This document shows, piece after piece, positions 20,328-27,652 of a stretch of DNA of 64,000 bases. Under the pieces are notes generated by a model. That model had not been told where the DNA came from and did no database searches. It saw nothing but the letters and a program-made list of their open reading frames with translations. Where the stretch lies: NCBI GenBank assembly GCA_026002995.1, contig BPGK01000001.1, forward strand, positions 1,364,001 to 1,428,000, given 5' to 3'. How positions within the stretch are numbered: position 1 is the first letter of the stretch; every line of letters begins with the position of its first letter. This DNA comes from Gaiellaceae bacterium (GTDB taxonomy: Bacteria > Actinomycetota > Thermoleophilia > Gaiellales > Gaiellaceae). A program made the translations under genes and the position numbers.

Positions 20328-21166
20328 TCCCGGCACCGTTCGACTACGAGGTCGCCGAGTCCCCGGAGCACGCGGTCGGGCTGCTTCGCGAGCGCGAGGA
20401 CGCGAAGCTCCTCGCCGGCGGGCACTCGCTCTTGCCGGCGATGCGGCTCCGGCTCGCCCGGCCCGCCTGCCTGATCGACATCGGACGCCTCTCCGACCTC
20501 TCGTACGTCCGCGACGTGGGCGACGAGATCGCCATCGGCGCCCTCACCCGCCACAAGGACGTCGCCGGCGCTCCGCTTCTCCAGGAGCACTGCGGGATCG
20601 TCGCGTACGCGGCGGGTCAGGTCGGCGATCCCCAGGTCCGACATCGGGGAACGATCGGCGGCTCGCTCTCCCACGGCGACCCGGCCTCCGATCTCCCGGC
20701 GGTCGTGCTCGCGCTCGGGGGGACGCTCGTCGCGAGGGGGCCGTCCGGCGAGCGCTCGATCGCGGCCTCCGACTTCTTCACGGGCGTCTTCGAGACGGCG
20801 CTCGCGCCGGACGAGATGCTGGTGGAAGTGCGTGTGCCGAAACTCGGCCCGGCGAGCGGCTGGGCGTACGAGAAGCTGAGCAGGCGCGCGCAGGACTGGG
20901 CCACCGTCGCCGTCGCGGCTGTCGTCGAGCGCTCGAACGGGGGTGCCTCGAAGGCGGCAGTCGGGCTCACGAACATGGGCGGGACGCCTCTGCGCGCGAC
21001 CGCAGTCGAGGAGGCGATCGCGGGCGGTGCCCCGATCGCGGAGGCCGCAGCACATGCGGCCGAGGGGACCGATCCGCCTTCCGACCTCGCAGCCAGCGCC
21101 GACTTTCGCCGCCATCTCGCGCGCGTGCTCACGCGGCGCGCGCTCGAGCGCGCGGTCGCCGGCTGA
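20324..21166 (+). CDS. Molybdenum hydroxylase medium (FAD) subunit, CoxM-like
   Basis: This 280-residue FAD subunit passes electrons from the iron-sulfur clusters to the acceptor. The FAD motifs are AGGHSLLPAM (residues ~28-37) and RHRGTIGGSLSHGDPASDLP. The C-terminal CO-dehydrogenase flavoprotein domain follows. An AGGAGGTGAG ribosome-binding sequence lies inside the large-subunit gene, and the GTG overlaps its stop. No MobA/MocA-type maturation gene is in this operon, though MoxR ATPases (relatives of CoxD) lie next door on the other strand. Confidence 0.9.
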   Translation: MIPAPFDYEVAESPEHAVGLLREREDAKLLAGGHSLLPAMRLRLARPACLIDIGRLSDLSYVRDVGDEIAIGALTRHKDVAGAPLLQEHCGIVAYAAGQVGDPQVRHRGTIGGSLSHGDPASDLPAVVLALGGTLVARGPSGERSIAASDFFTGVFETALAPDEMLVEVRVPKLGPASGWAYEKLSRRAQDWATVAVAAVVERSNGGASKAAVGLTNMGGTPLRATAVEEAIAGGAPIAEAAAHAAEGTDPPSDLAASADFRRHLARVLTRRALERAVAG

Positions 21167-21176
21167 GGGAGGGCCG

Positions 21177-21201
21177 GTGCCAGGCACCCGCTGCCTGGCA
21201 C
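21177..21201. terminator. Hairpin between convergent genes (GTGCCAGGCA stem)
   Basis: GTGCCAGGCA (21177-21186) and TGCCTGGCAC (21192-21201) form a perfect 10-bp stem with a 5-nt loop, between the convergent FAD-subunit and MoxR genes. It may act as a two-way terminator, or be another palindromic repeat. No T-run follows on the + strand. Confidence 0.5.
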
Positions 21202-21210
21202 TGGTCTCTC

Positions 21211-22173
21211 TCAGTACGAGTCCGCGACCGTCGGCGCCGGCACGCGCTCGAAGGCGAGTCGGAGCGCCTCCTCCGGCGTCATGCCGTCCTCGCAGATGAT
21301 GCGGTGCCGCAGGACGTTCGGCGCGATCTCCCGCACGTCGTCCGGGGTCACGTAGTCGCGTCCCGCGAGCCGCGCGACGGCCTTCGCCGCACCTGCGAGG
21401 TGCATGATCCCGCGCGAGCTGACCCCGAGCTCCACCCCGGGGAGCTCCCGCGTCGTCCGCGCGACCGAGACGATGTAGCGCGCGACCTCCTCCGGCACCT
21501 CGGTCGCGTCGAGCTCCTGCCGTGCGTGGTCGAGCCCGACGACGCCGAGGAGCGGGCGCACCTCGCCGAGCATGTCCGGCGCCACGCCTTGGTGCGGGAG
21601 GTGGAGCATCCGGAGCTCGCTCTCCTCGTCGGCGAAGTCGAGCTCGATCTTGAACAGGAAGCGGTCGAGTTGCGACTCGGGAAGCTCGAAGACGTCTCGG
21701 TGCTCGTACGGGTTCTGCGTCGCGATGACGAGGAAGGGATCGGGGAGGCGGTGAGCCTTCCCCTCGACCGTCACCTGCCGCTCCTGCATGGCCTCGAGCA
21801 ACGCCGCCTGCGTGCGCGGAGGCGTGCGGTTGATCTCGTCGGCGAGGAGGACGTTCGTGAACACGACGCCCGGGACGAACACCTTCTCACCGGCGCGGAC
21901 GACGTTCACGCCGACGAGCTCGGACGGTGTCGTGTCGGGCGTGAACTGGATCCGCTTGAAGCTCGCTCCGAGCATGTGCGCGGTCGCCCGCCCGAGGAGG
22001 GTCTTCGCGCTCCCCGGGGGCCCTTCGAGCAAGACGTGTCCCCGTGCGAGCGCGGCGACGAGCAGGAGCTCGACCGCGCGATCCTGGCCGAGCACGACCT
22101 TCGACACCTCGGCTCTTGCCCGCCTGCGGAGATCCGCGAGGCTCGAGTACGGCGCTTCGACGATGACGGCCAC
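21211..22173 (-). CDS. MoxR-family AAA+ ATPase (copy 1 of tandem pair)
   Basis: This 320-residue MoxR ATPase has Walker A EGPPGSAKT, the Walker B region VLLADEINRTPPRTQAALLEAM, sensor 1 (ATQNPYEH) and the lid segment LGVSSRGIMHLAGAAKA. MoxR proteins act as chaperone-like ATPases for partner enzymes, often with VWA proteins. No VWA or DUF58 gene is adjacent. It lies convergent to the coxSLM-like operon. CoxD, which matures CO dehydrogenase, is in this superfamily, so a maturation role is possible but unproven. A near-identical paralogue lies 120 bp upstream. Confidence 0.88.
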   Translation of the reverse strand: MAVIVEAPYSSLADLRRRARAEVSKVVLGQDRAVELLLVAALARGHVLLEGPPGSAKTLLGRATAHMLGASFKRIQFTPDTTPSELVGVNVVRAGEKVFVPGVVFTNVLLADEINRTPPRTQAALLEAMQERQVTVEGKAHRLPDPFLVIATQNPYEHRDVFELPESQLDRFLFKIELDFADEESELRMLHLPHQGVAPDMLGEVRPLLGVVGLDHARQELDATEVPEEVARYIVSVARTTRELPGVELGVSSRGIMHLAGAAKAVARLAGRDYVTPDDVREIAPNVLRHRIICEDGMTPEEALRLAFERVPAPTVADSY

Positions 22174-22293
22174 GAGCTCTCCCTGTCCCGATTCCTCTCC
22201 AGCGACCGCAGCCCCCGAGAGGGCAGCCTGCGGTCTCCCGTCCGCATGATCGGGGAGCGCGGCGCCGAGGTCAACCCCAGCCGGGGCCGAGGC

Positions 22294-23262
22294 TCAGGCG
22301 AGCTCGAGCGAAGGCGAGACGGGAACCGGCACGGACGAGAGCGCCTCCAGGAGCACCTCGTCCGTCGATGTGCCCGGGGAGACGATGAGACGATGCCGGA
22401 GCACGTACGGCGCCATCTCCCGCACGTCTTCGATCGTGACCGCGCTGCGTCCGTTGAGCCGCGCGTTCGCCTTGGCCGCGCTGACGAGGTGGATCATCGC
22501 CCGCGAGCTGACCCCGAGCTCCACCCCGGGGAGTTCGCGCGTGCGGCGCCCCACAGCGACGATGTAGCGCCCGACGTACTCAGGCACCTCGGTGGACTCG
22601 AGCTCCTGGCGCGCCTTGTCCAGGCCGACGACACCGAGCAAGGGCCGCACCTCGCCGAGCATGTCGGGGGCGATGCCCTTGTGCGGCAGGTTCAGCATCG
22701 CGAGCTCCGACTCGGCGTCCGCGTAGTCGAGCTCGATCTTGAACAGGAACCGGTCGAGCTGGCCCTCCGGGAGCGGGAAGACGCCCTCGTGCTCGTACGG
22801 GTTCTGCGTCGCGATGACGAGGAAGGGGTCCGGCAGCTTGTGCGCCTTGCCGTCGATCGTCACCTGCCGCTCGCCCATCGGCTCGAAGAGCGCGGCCTGC
22901 GTGCGCGGCGGTGTGCGGTTGATCTCGTCGGCGAGGAGGACGTTCGTGAACACGGCACCCGGGAGGAAGACGTGCTCGCCGGCGCGGATCGTGTTCTGGC
23001 CGTTGAGCTCGGTCGGCGTCGTGTCGGGGGTGAACTGGATGCGCTTGAACGACGCGCCGAGCATGTGCGCCACGGCGCGACCGAGGAGCGTCTTCGCGCT
23101 TCCCGGCGGGCCCTCGAGGAGGACGTGCCCGTGCGCCAATGCGGCGATGAGCATGAGCTCGACGGTGCGATCCTGTCCGACCACCACCTTCGAGACCTCG
23201 TGCTTCGCTCGCTCGCGCAAGCCGGCGAGATCGTCGTAGGACTCCTCCATCATGAGCGCCAC
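22294..23262 (-). CDS. MoxR-family AAA+ ATPase (copy 2 of tandem pair)
   Basis: This 322-residue paralogue is strongly similar to the next gene along nearly its whole length (for example ATQNPYEHEGVFPLPEGQLD versus ATQNPYEHRDVFELPESQLD). It differs mainly at both termini. Walker A EGPPGSAKT, Walker B VLLADEINRTPP and the GVSSRAMIHLVSAAKA lid are intact. The pair reads as an operon running toward the cox genes. It most likely arose by tandem duplication, and both copies look functional. The GTG at 23262 has an AAAGGA ribosome-binding site. Confidence 0.88.
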   Translation of the reverse strand: MALMMEESYDDLAGLRERAKHEVSKVVVGQDRTVELMLIAALAHGHVLLEGPPGSAKTLLGRAVAHMLGASFKRIQFTPDTTPTELNGQNTIRAGEHVFLPGAVFTNVLLADEINRTPPRTQAALFEPMGERQVTIDGKAHKLPDPFLVIATQNPYEHEGVFPLPEGQLDRFLFKIELDYADAESELAMLNLPHKGIAPDMLGEVRPLLGVVGLDKARQELESTEVPEYVGRYIVAVGRRTRELPGVELGVSSRAMIHLVSAAKANARLNGRSAVTIEDVREMAPYVLRHRLIVSPGTSTDEVLLEALSSVPVPVSPSLELA

Positions 23263-23350
23263 AGCCGTGTCCTTTCGCTCGGTGTCGGGTGCCTCGATCG
23301 AAGCCCGCGTACCGTCCAGCCGCAGGCGGGCCGTCCGGCTTATCGGCAGC

Positions 23351-23356
23351 TATCCT
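23351..23356 (+). promoter_or_regulatory. Possible -10 (TATCCT) for ssrA
   Basis: TATCCT lies 21 nt upstream of the mature tmRNA 5' end, which would leave a short precursor leader. No clear -35 is visible. Confidence 0.35.
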
Positions 23357-23377
23357 GAGAACCTGAATCACACATAC

Positions 23378-23739
23378 GGGGGCGACCAGGTCTCGACGTG
23401 GTCGGTTCTCCGGCAGAGCTGCGAGCCGAGGTCGCCGGTTGGCCTCGTAAATCAACCGGCACGAACGCAAGTGCGAAGAGCGATCTCGCACTCGCCGCCT
23501 AGTCGAAGCTAGGTCAGGCGACGCCGACCCGGGCTGGGCCCGAGGCCCGGGAGCCGGCGCCAACGATCGGGCTCGGCGCGGAGGGAGAGCCACTCGCCCG
23601 AAGCGCGACACGCTAGGAGGGCTGGCCCGCCGGTGGGTCGTCCGCGAACCGGCCGGCGGGTGAGAGGAAGCGCGGACTACGCTCGTAGACGCTCTGACCG
23701 GTGCGGCCGCGGACGCGGGTTCGATTCCCGCCGCCTCCA
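23378..23739 (+). ncRNA. ssrA: Transfer-messenger RNA (tmRNA)
   Basis: The RNA is about 362 nt. Its 5' end GGGGGCG (23378-23384) pairs with CGCCTCC (23732-23738), with one G-U, to form the tRNA-like acceptor stem. The T arm is GCGGG-TTCGATT-CCCGC at 23715-23731, and CCA is not encoded after the discriminator A (23739). The tag frame runs 23458-23502: GTNASAKSDLALAA then TAG. It resumes at a glycine codon and ends in the degradation signal LALAA. It acts with SmpB to rescue stalled ribosomes and mark proteins for ClpXP. Confidence 0.95.
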
Positions 23740-23789
23740 CTTCATGAAAATGCCTGCAAAGAGCCACTTTTCGAGGAGACGGTGAGCAG

Positions 23790-24053
23790 GCCGAATCGGC
23801 AGGTTTCGGCAGTAATCGAAGTTGACAGTCCGCGTTGGCATCATCCACTCGGACCCCCGACCGTGCGGAGGTGACTGTGCGCCACTCCGGGTTCTCGCGC
23901 CACGCCTGATGCTGACGCTCGATCTCGCGCAGCACCGCCGCCCACTTCTTTAGGCGGGAAGTCCTCGCTGATCCGGTGCGTATTCGCGTTGGAGAAGAAC
24001 GCCTCCTGCGGCGTCACGAGCGGCCTGCGGCCGCCGGTGGGTTCTCGCACCAC
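23790..24053 (-). pseudogene. Decayed gene remnant next to ssrA
   Basis: Two antisense-strand pieces in different frames join into one plausible protein: TPQEAFFSNANTHRISEDF then PPKKWAAVLREIERQHQAW and RENPEWRTVT. A one-base loss near 23950 separates them. I do not recognise the family. The region just after the tmRNA 3' end is a common landing site for integrative elements, and base composition is less GC-rich than in the neighbouring core genes, so this may be the remains of transferred DNA. Confidence 0.3.
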
Positions 24054-24059
24054 GGGTCG

Positions 24060-24413
24060 GTGTCAAGTTCGGCCTTGCCGGGGACGTGCTGCTCGTCGGG
24101 CCCGAGCCTCCGCATCCACTGGCGTCCCGTTCTCGTCGAGCAGGCGTGGCACGAGCCCTCACCTTTGACACCGACTGCGGCAGAACTCGGGCAGCACGCG
24201 GTCGAGGCGGCGGGCGGTGACCTGAACGTGTGCCCGGGGGACGGCGTCCTCAGCCCCGGGACAGCACACTTTCGGTTCGTGTTCCCAGACGTACCCAGCG
24301 GTGCCGAGGTCCTTCTCCGTTCTTGGGCAGCGAACCGCGGCCTCGAGTTCGACATCGGGTCACTCGCTGATGCCTGGCGCGGCGAGTCAGGCGTTCCCGA
24401 GCCTGCGAGGTGA
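24060..24413 (+). CDS. Hypothetical protein, start uncertain
   Basis: This frame ends 3 nt before the GTG of the next gene. Its C-terminal ~75 residues look protein-like (FRFVFPDVPSGAEVLLRSW, LEFDIGSLADAWRGE), but the 5' part overlaps antisense gene debris and no ribosome-binding site marks a start. It may be the truncated 3' part of a larger gene cotranscribed with the gene at 24417. I recognise no family. Confidence 0.35.
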   Translation: MSSSALPGTCCSSGPSLRIHWRPVLVEQAWHEPSPLTPTAAELGQHAVEAAGGDLNVCPGDGVLSPGTAHFRFVFPDVPSGAEVLLRSWAANRGLEFDIGSLADAWRGESGVPEPAR

Positions 24414-24416
24414 GCG

Positions 24417-25130
24417 GTGTCCGAAGTGACCCTCTCGCAGATCGTCGCCGATATTCGAGTGAGGGAGGCCCTCGAGGCGCCGGTCATCACCGCCCTCTAT
24501 GCGTCTGCCGGCTCGGATACGAAGCCCCTGACCTTCACGCATCCGCGGCACCTCGCCGACTGCGGCGTTAGCTCCGTCCCCTCGCCGAACCTCTTTGTCT
24601 ACGTCGATCGCGGGGACGACTCGGCGCTGAGCTTCGGCGATGCATTGACGTCGATCGCCACCGTGACCGAGGAGCCGATCGAGCTCGCCGGCATCTCTGG
24701 TCGTCTGCTCCTCGTTCATTGGCGCAGCGAGACGCACGACGACCGTACGCTCGCGGTCGTGCGGCTGCGCACTGAGAACGAGACCCTTGCCCGCCACGCT
24801 TGGCAGGAAGGATGGGTGCCCGACCTCTTCATCGGAGTCTGTGACGGATGCCGGTTCGGCGGGAATCAGCACTGCGTCAACAAGCTCGCCCTCCCGCGGG
24901 GGATGCCGGAGTCACTCGCATCACGTGTGCCGACGCCTCGTTGGTGGATCACTGACCACTTCCAGGGTGCTCGTCCTTACGGACGGCTCGAGCCAGGGGA
25001 TCTGGTGGAGGCGGAAGACCGGCGCTTCCCGTTTCGCTTCAAGATGCTCGCGCTCCTCTCGCAGACGTGGGGCCACTACCGGAGTCACGGGATTCCGGGA
25101 GCGACGCTGTTCGAGGTCGAGAGGGTCTGA
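24417..25130 (+). CDS. Hypothetical protein with cysteine cluster
   Basis: I do not recognise this 237-residue protein. The notable segment is GVCDGCRFGGNQHCVNKLAL near residues 140-159, a Cys-rich stretch that might bind a metal, followed by a conserved-looking TPRWWITDHFQGARPYGR. There is no signal peptide or membrane segment. Codon usage is less GC3-biased than in the flanking core genes, in line with recent acquisition downstream of ssrA. The GTG start is taken because it directly follows the upstream stop codon. Confidence 0.6.
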   Translation: MSEVTLSQIVADIRVREALEAPVITALYASAGSDTKPLTFTHPRHLADCGVSSVPSPNLFVYVDRGDDSALSFGDALTSIATVTEEPIELAGISGRLLLVHWRSETHDDRTLAVVRLRTENETLARHAWQEGWVPDLFIGVCDGCRFGGNQHCVNKLALPRGMPESLASRVPTPRWWITDHFQGARPYGRLEPGDLVEAEDRRFPFRFKMLALLSQTWGHYRSHGIPGATLFEVERV

Positions 25131-25140
25131 CCGGCCCGCG

Positions 25141-25467
25141 TCAACCGGTCTGCGTACCCTGTGCCAGCCGTCTTATCGCCGCGATCCCGCGCTCCATGCG
25201 CTCGGCGCCTGCGGGATTCGAGGAGTGCACGCGGATCTCGGCCGGTGGAACGAAGCCTCGTGTCGCGACCGCCTCCTCGAGCCAGAGCACGACGTCGTAG
25301 CCCGTCACCTCGCGCTCGCCGTCGAGGAGCCCGAGGTCGTGGTCGAGCGAGAGCTCGGTCACCGCGGCCGTCTCGAGCAGCGCGATCGCCTCCGCCGGCG
25401 TTCGCACCCAGACCCACGTCTGCGGGTCCGGGGGCGGTGGACGCCGGTCGTCGAGCCAGACCTTCAC
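25141..25467 (-). CDS. Cyclic-phosphate processing receiver-domain (cRec) protein
   Basis: This 108-residue protein matches the receiver-like fold described as the cyclic-phosphate processing Receiver domain. The family pattern is MKVWLDDRRPPPP at the start, WVRTPAEAIALLE, LSLDHDLG, and GYDVVLWLEEAV with IRVHSSNPAG near the end. In the family this compact domain is predicted to act on cyclic nucleotide/RNA-phosphate ends, often in repair or conflict contexts. It is the second gene of a pair, 10 bp after an ARPP-1-type gene. The substrate has not been shown. Confidence 0.75.
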   Translation of the reverse strand: MKVWLDDRRPPPPDPQTWVWVRTPAEAIALLETAAVTELSLDHDLGLLDGEREVTGYDVVLWLEEAVATRGFVPPAEIRVHSSNPAGAERMERGIAAIRRLAQGTQTG

Positions 25468-25477
25468 GAGCGGAGTA

Positions 25478-26420
25478 TCAGCGCCTGCTGCTCGGCCGCG
25501 CGATCCGACCGAAGGGCCTGCGTCCCCCGTCCTCGCTCGTGAACGCCGAGAGTTGGATGACCTCGCCCTCGAGCTCGAGCCCGGAGCCGATGACGCGCTC
25601 TCCCCGCAGGCGCACGTCCTCGCCGAGCCCGGCCGAGGGCTGCCGGGTCGTGAGCGCCGCGCGGACGCCCTCGAGGAAGGACTCGATCGCCGACGGGGTC
25701 ATCGCCGGACGGTCGAGCCGCTCGATCGAGCGCGTCGAGCAGGTAGCCGGCGCGGAGCTTCGGCCACAGCCGCGCGAAGGCGTCCGGCCGCGAGACGAGG
25801 TCGAGGCAGAGGTCCTCGTCGAGCCCCAGGATCGCCCCGCACTGGCCCGGCTCCGCCGGGAACGCGTCCTCGAGCGCGCGCACGTCGTGAGCGTGAGCCC
25901 GGTGGACGTCGGCGGCCGCGCCGGTCGGTGAGTCCACGCTCATCCGCATGCTCAGCTGCCGCACCTCGTCCCAGACCTCGCCCTGCGCGACCCCGCGCGC
26001 GAGCGGGCGGGCGGCAAGCGCCTCGGCCTTCCGGTGCCGGAGCCTGCTGTTCGAGATGTGCGGCGCGGCCTCGAAGTCGCGCGTATCGCGCCGCCAGCGT
26101 CCCTGCTCGACGCAGGAGACGGGGATGCGGAGCGTCGTCTTCTGCTCAACGAGCACGCTCACGTTGAGAGTGCGGTTCTGCTTCGCGCCGACGAGCTCCT
26201 CGCCGTCGTACAGCAGGACGCGCTCGTCGAGCGGGTTTCGGACGACGAGCTCGGGGACGGTGGCCGCCTCGTCCACCTCGGTCGCGCGGAGGCCGCGGCC
26301 GGGCGCCTCGTCGAGCGTGAGGTAGGCCGCGACCGGGTCGCGGCGGGGGAAGAGCGGGGTGACGACGATCCCTCGGTGCTCGAGGGCATCGTCGAGCTGA
26401 ACGAGCTCCTCGAGATTCAC
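25478..26420 (-). CDS. ARPP-1-type domain protein (frameshifted)
   Basis: The N-terminal ~235 residues match the ARPP-1 type seen in bacterial conflict/stress loci: VPELVVRNPLDERVLLYDGE, LVGAKQNRTLNVSVLVEQ and IPVSCVEQGRW. Translation in the start frame then turns into Arg/Gly-rich nonsense. The native C-terminus (ERLDRPAMTPSAIESFLEG ... LSAFTSEDGGRRPFG) is in the next frame, so a one-base gain near 25724-25729 breaks the gene. The stop in the restored frame is at 25478, 10 bp before the cRec gene. An AAGGAGG ribosome-binding site precedes the GTG at 26420. The biochemical role is unknown. Confidence 0.7.
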
Positions 26421-26549
26421 TGCGCCTCCTTCCGTTTCCAGGCGAGTCGCGCCGGGAGCGCACGGCGCTTACGTCCACGTCCATCCCGTAAGAACGCGTC
26501 TCCGCGAGCCGGATTTCGTCTCGACTGCGAGACGACGGAGGGATCGCCA

Positions 26550-26933
26550 ATGAAGGCAATGCTCGCCATCCTCGCCCTCGCCGCGCTCCTGGGCGCGACC
26601 GCGGCGCAGGGCTACGACCGCACGCCGATCCGGCTCTCGGGGCTCACCCCCGACGGCTGGGGGTACACGAACCTCGGCGCCGAGGACGACCTCCTCGACC
26701 GCTACCCCGGCTTGCGGAGCGCCTGGTGCACGGGCGTGATCATGGTCGGCTGGCCGCGCCGCGACTCCACCTGGATCCACGGCCAGACCCGCTACTGGGA
26801 CAAGAGCGCCTGCGCCGGCACGACCTGGAGCGGCAAGCGGTACGCCCTCGTCTACGACGCCAAGGGCAAGTGCCGCATCTGCTTCAGGATCTACCGCCTG
26901 CGCGGCATCGGCCCGCGCGAGCTTCGTCGATGA
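26550..26933 (+). CDS. Small secreted protein of unknown function
   Basis: This 127-residue protein starts with a typical Sec signal peptide (MKAMLAILALAALLGATAAQG). The mature part is rich in Trp, Tyr and Cys (SAWCTGVIMVGWPRRDSTWI, CAGTTW, CRICFRIYRLRG), so it may be disulfide-bonded. I recognise no family. A GGAGGG ribosome-binding site precedes the ATG. Its stop overlaps the ATG of a membrane zinc-ribbon protein, so the two, and the following protease, form one operon. Confidence 0.75.
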   Translation: MKAMLAILALAALLGATAAQGYDRTPIRLSGLTPDGWGYTNLGAEDDLLDRYPGLRSAWCTGVIMVGWPRRDSTWIHGQTRYWDKSACAGTTWSGKRYALVYDAKGKCRICFRIYRLRGIGPRELRR

Positions 26934-27649
26934 GCGGGGTCTGCACGCGCTGCGAGGCGCCACTCGAGGCGGGGGAGCGCTTCTGCACCCAGTGCGGCGC
27001 AGAGGTTCCGCGCGAGCCCGAGGTCGCTGCGCCCGTGCCCGAGCCCTCGCCAATGCCTCCGTGGCCGCGGCGGGCGAAGGTCGCGCTCGCCGCGCTCACC
27101 GCCGTGCTCGCGCTGGCGGCGGGAGCCACCGTCTTCCTCGGGCTCGAGCTCTCCGCGACGATCGACGAGAAGGAGCAGGTCGAGGCCTGGCTTGCGACGA
27201 CCGAAGCCGAGCTCGAGGGCACGAAGGAGCGCCTGCGCGAGTCGGAGAGCCTCTCCTCCCGGCGCAAGACGGTGCTCCAGCAGACGGATCGCGTCCTCTC
27301 GCAGGTCGATCCGCTGCTCACCGCGGTCGACCGGATGAAGCAGATCACGAACCGGATGACCGACACGCAGGAGAGCTTCGCCTCGAACGCCACGCTCGTC
27401 ATCTCGAGCCTCGCCACGCTCCTCGACTACGTCGTCGACGTCGACCCCCTCTACTGGGACGTCTCCTACATCTACTCGCTGCTCGACGACGTGCGGTCGG
27501 GAGCATCGGCGGCGAGCTCCGACCAGGACCGCTTCGGAAGCCTCGAGCGCCAGTACAGGACGGCCTCGCAAGCGTTCGGCAACCGGGCGACGCGCTACGT
27601 ACGGGCGGTCGAACGCCTGCAGCGGCAGCTGACGCGGGTCACGGAGTAG
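26930..27649 (+). CDS. Zinc-ribbon, single-pass membrane coiled-coil protein
   Basis: This 239-residue protein begins with a CxxC...CxxC zinc ribbon (CTRCEAPLEAGERFCTQCG), then a Pro/Glu linker, one membrane segment (~residues 50-73: VALAALTAVLALAAGATVFL), and a long extracytoplasmic helical/coiled-coil region (~75-239). There is no enzymatic motif. The same layout is in the next gene, where a protease replaces the distal part. The ribbon would be cytoplasmic and could bind a regulator or RNA (inference). Confidence 0.75.
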   Translation: MSGVCTRCEAPLEAGERFCTQCGAEVPREPEVAAPVPEPSPMPPWPRRAKVALAALTAVLALAAGATVFLGLELSATIDEKEQVEAWLATTEAELEGTKERLRESESLSSRRKTVLQQTDRVLSQVDPLLTAVDRMKQITNRMTDTQESFASNATLVISSLATLLDYVVDVDPLYWDVSYIYSLLDDVRSGASAASSDQDRFGSLERQYRTASQAFGNRATRYVRAVERLQRQLTRVTE

Positions 27650-27652
27650 GCC

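Noticed and set aside
17511-20336. A minus-strand open frame of ~940 codons opposite the coxS/L genes
   Set aside because: Same GC-strand effect; plus-strand genes have conserved cofactor motifs throughout.
17532-21166. Aerobic CO dehydrogenase
   Set aside because: The large subunit has AYRGAGR rather than AYXCSFR, so the copper-binding cysteine needed for CO oxidation is missing.
23700-23745. A tRNA gene suggested by the T-arm and acceptor sequence
   Set aside because: The 5' partner lies ~350 nt upstream and the tag frame is present, so it is the 3' end of tmRNA. The antisense 'protein' AAGIEPASAAAP is a well-known artefact of such regions.
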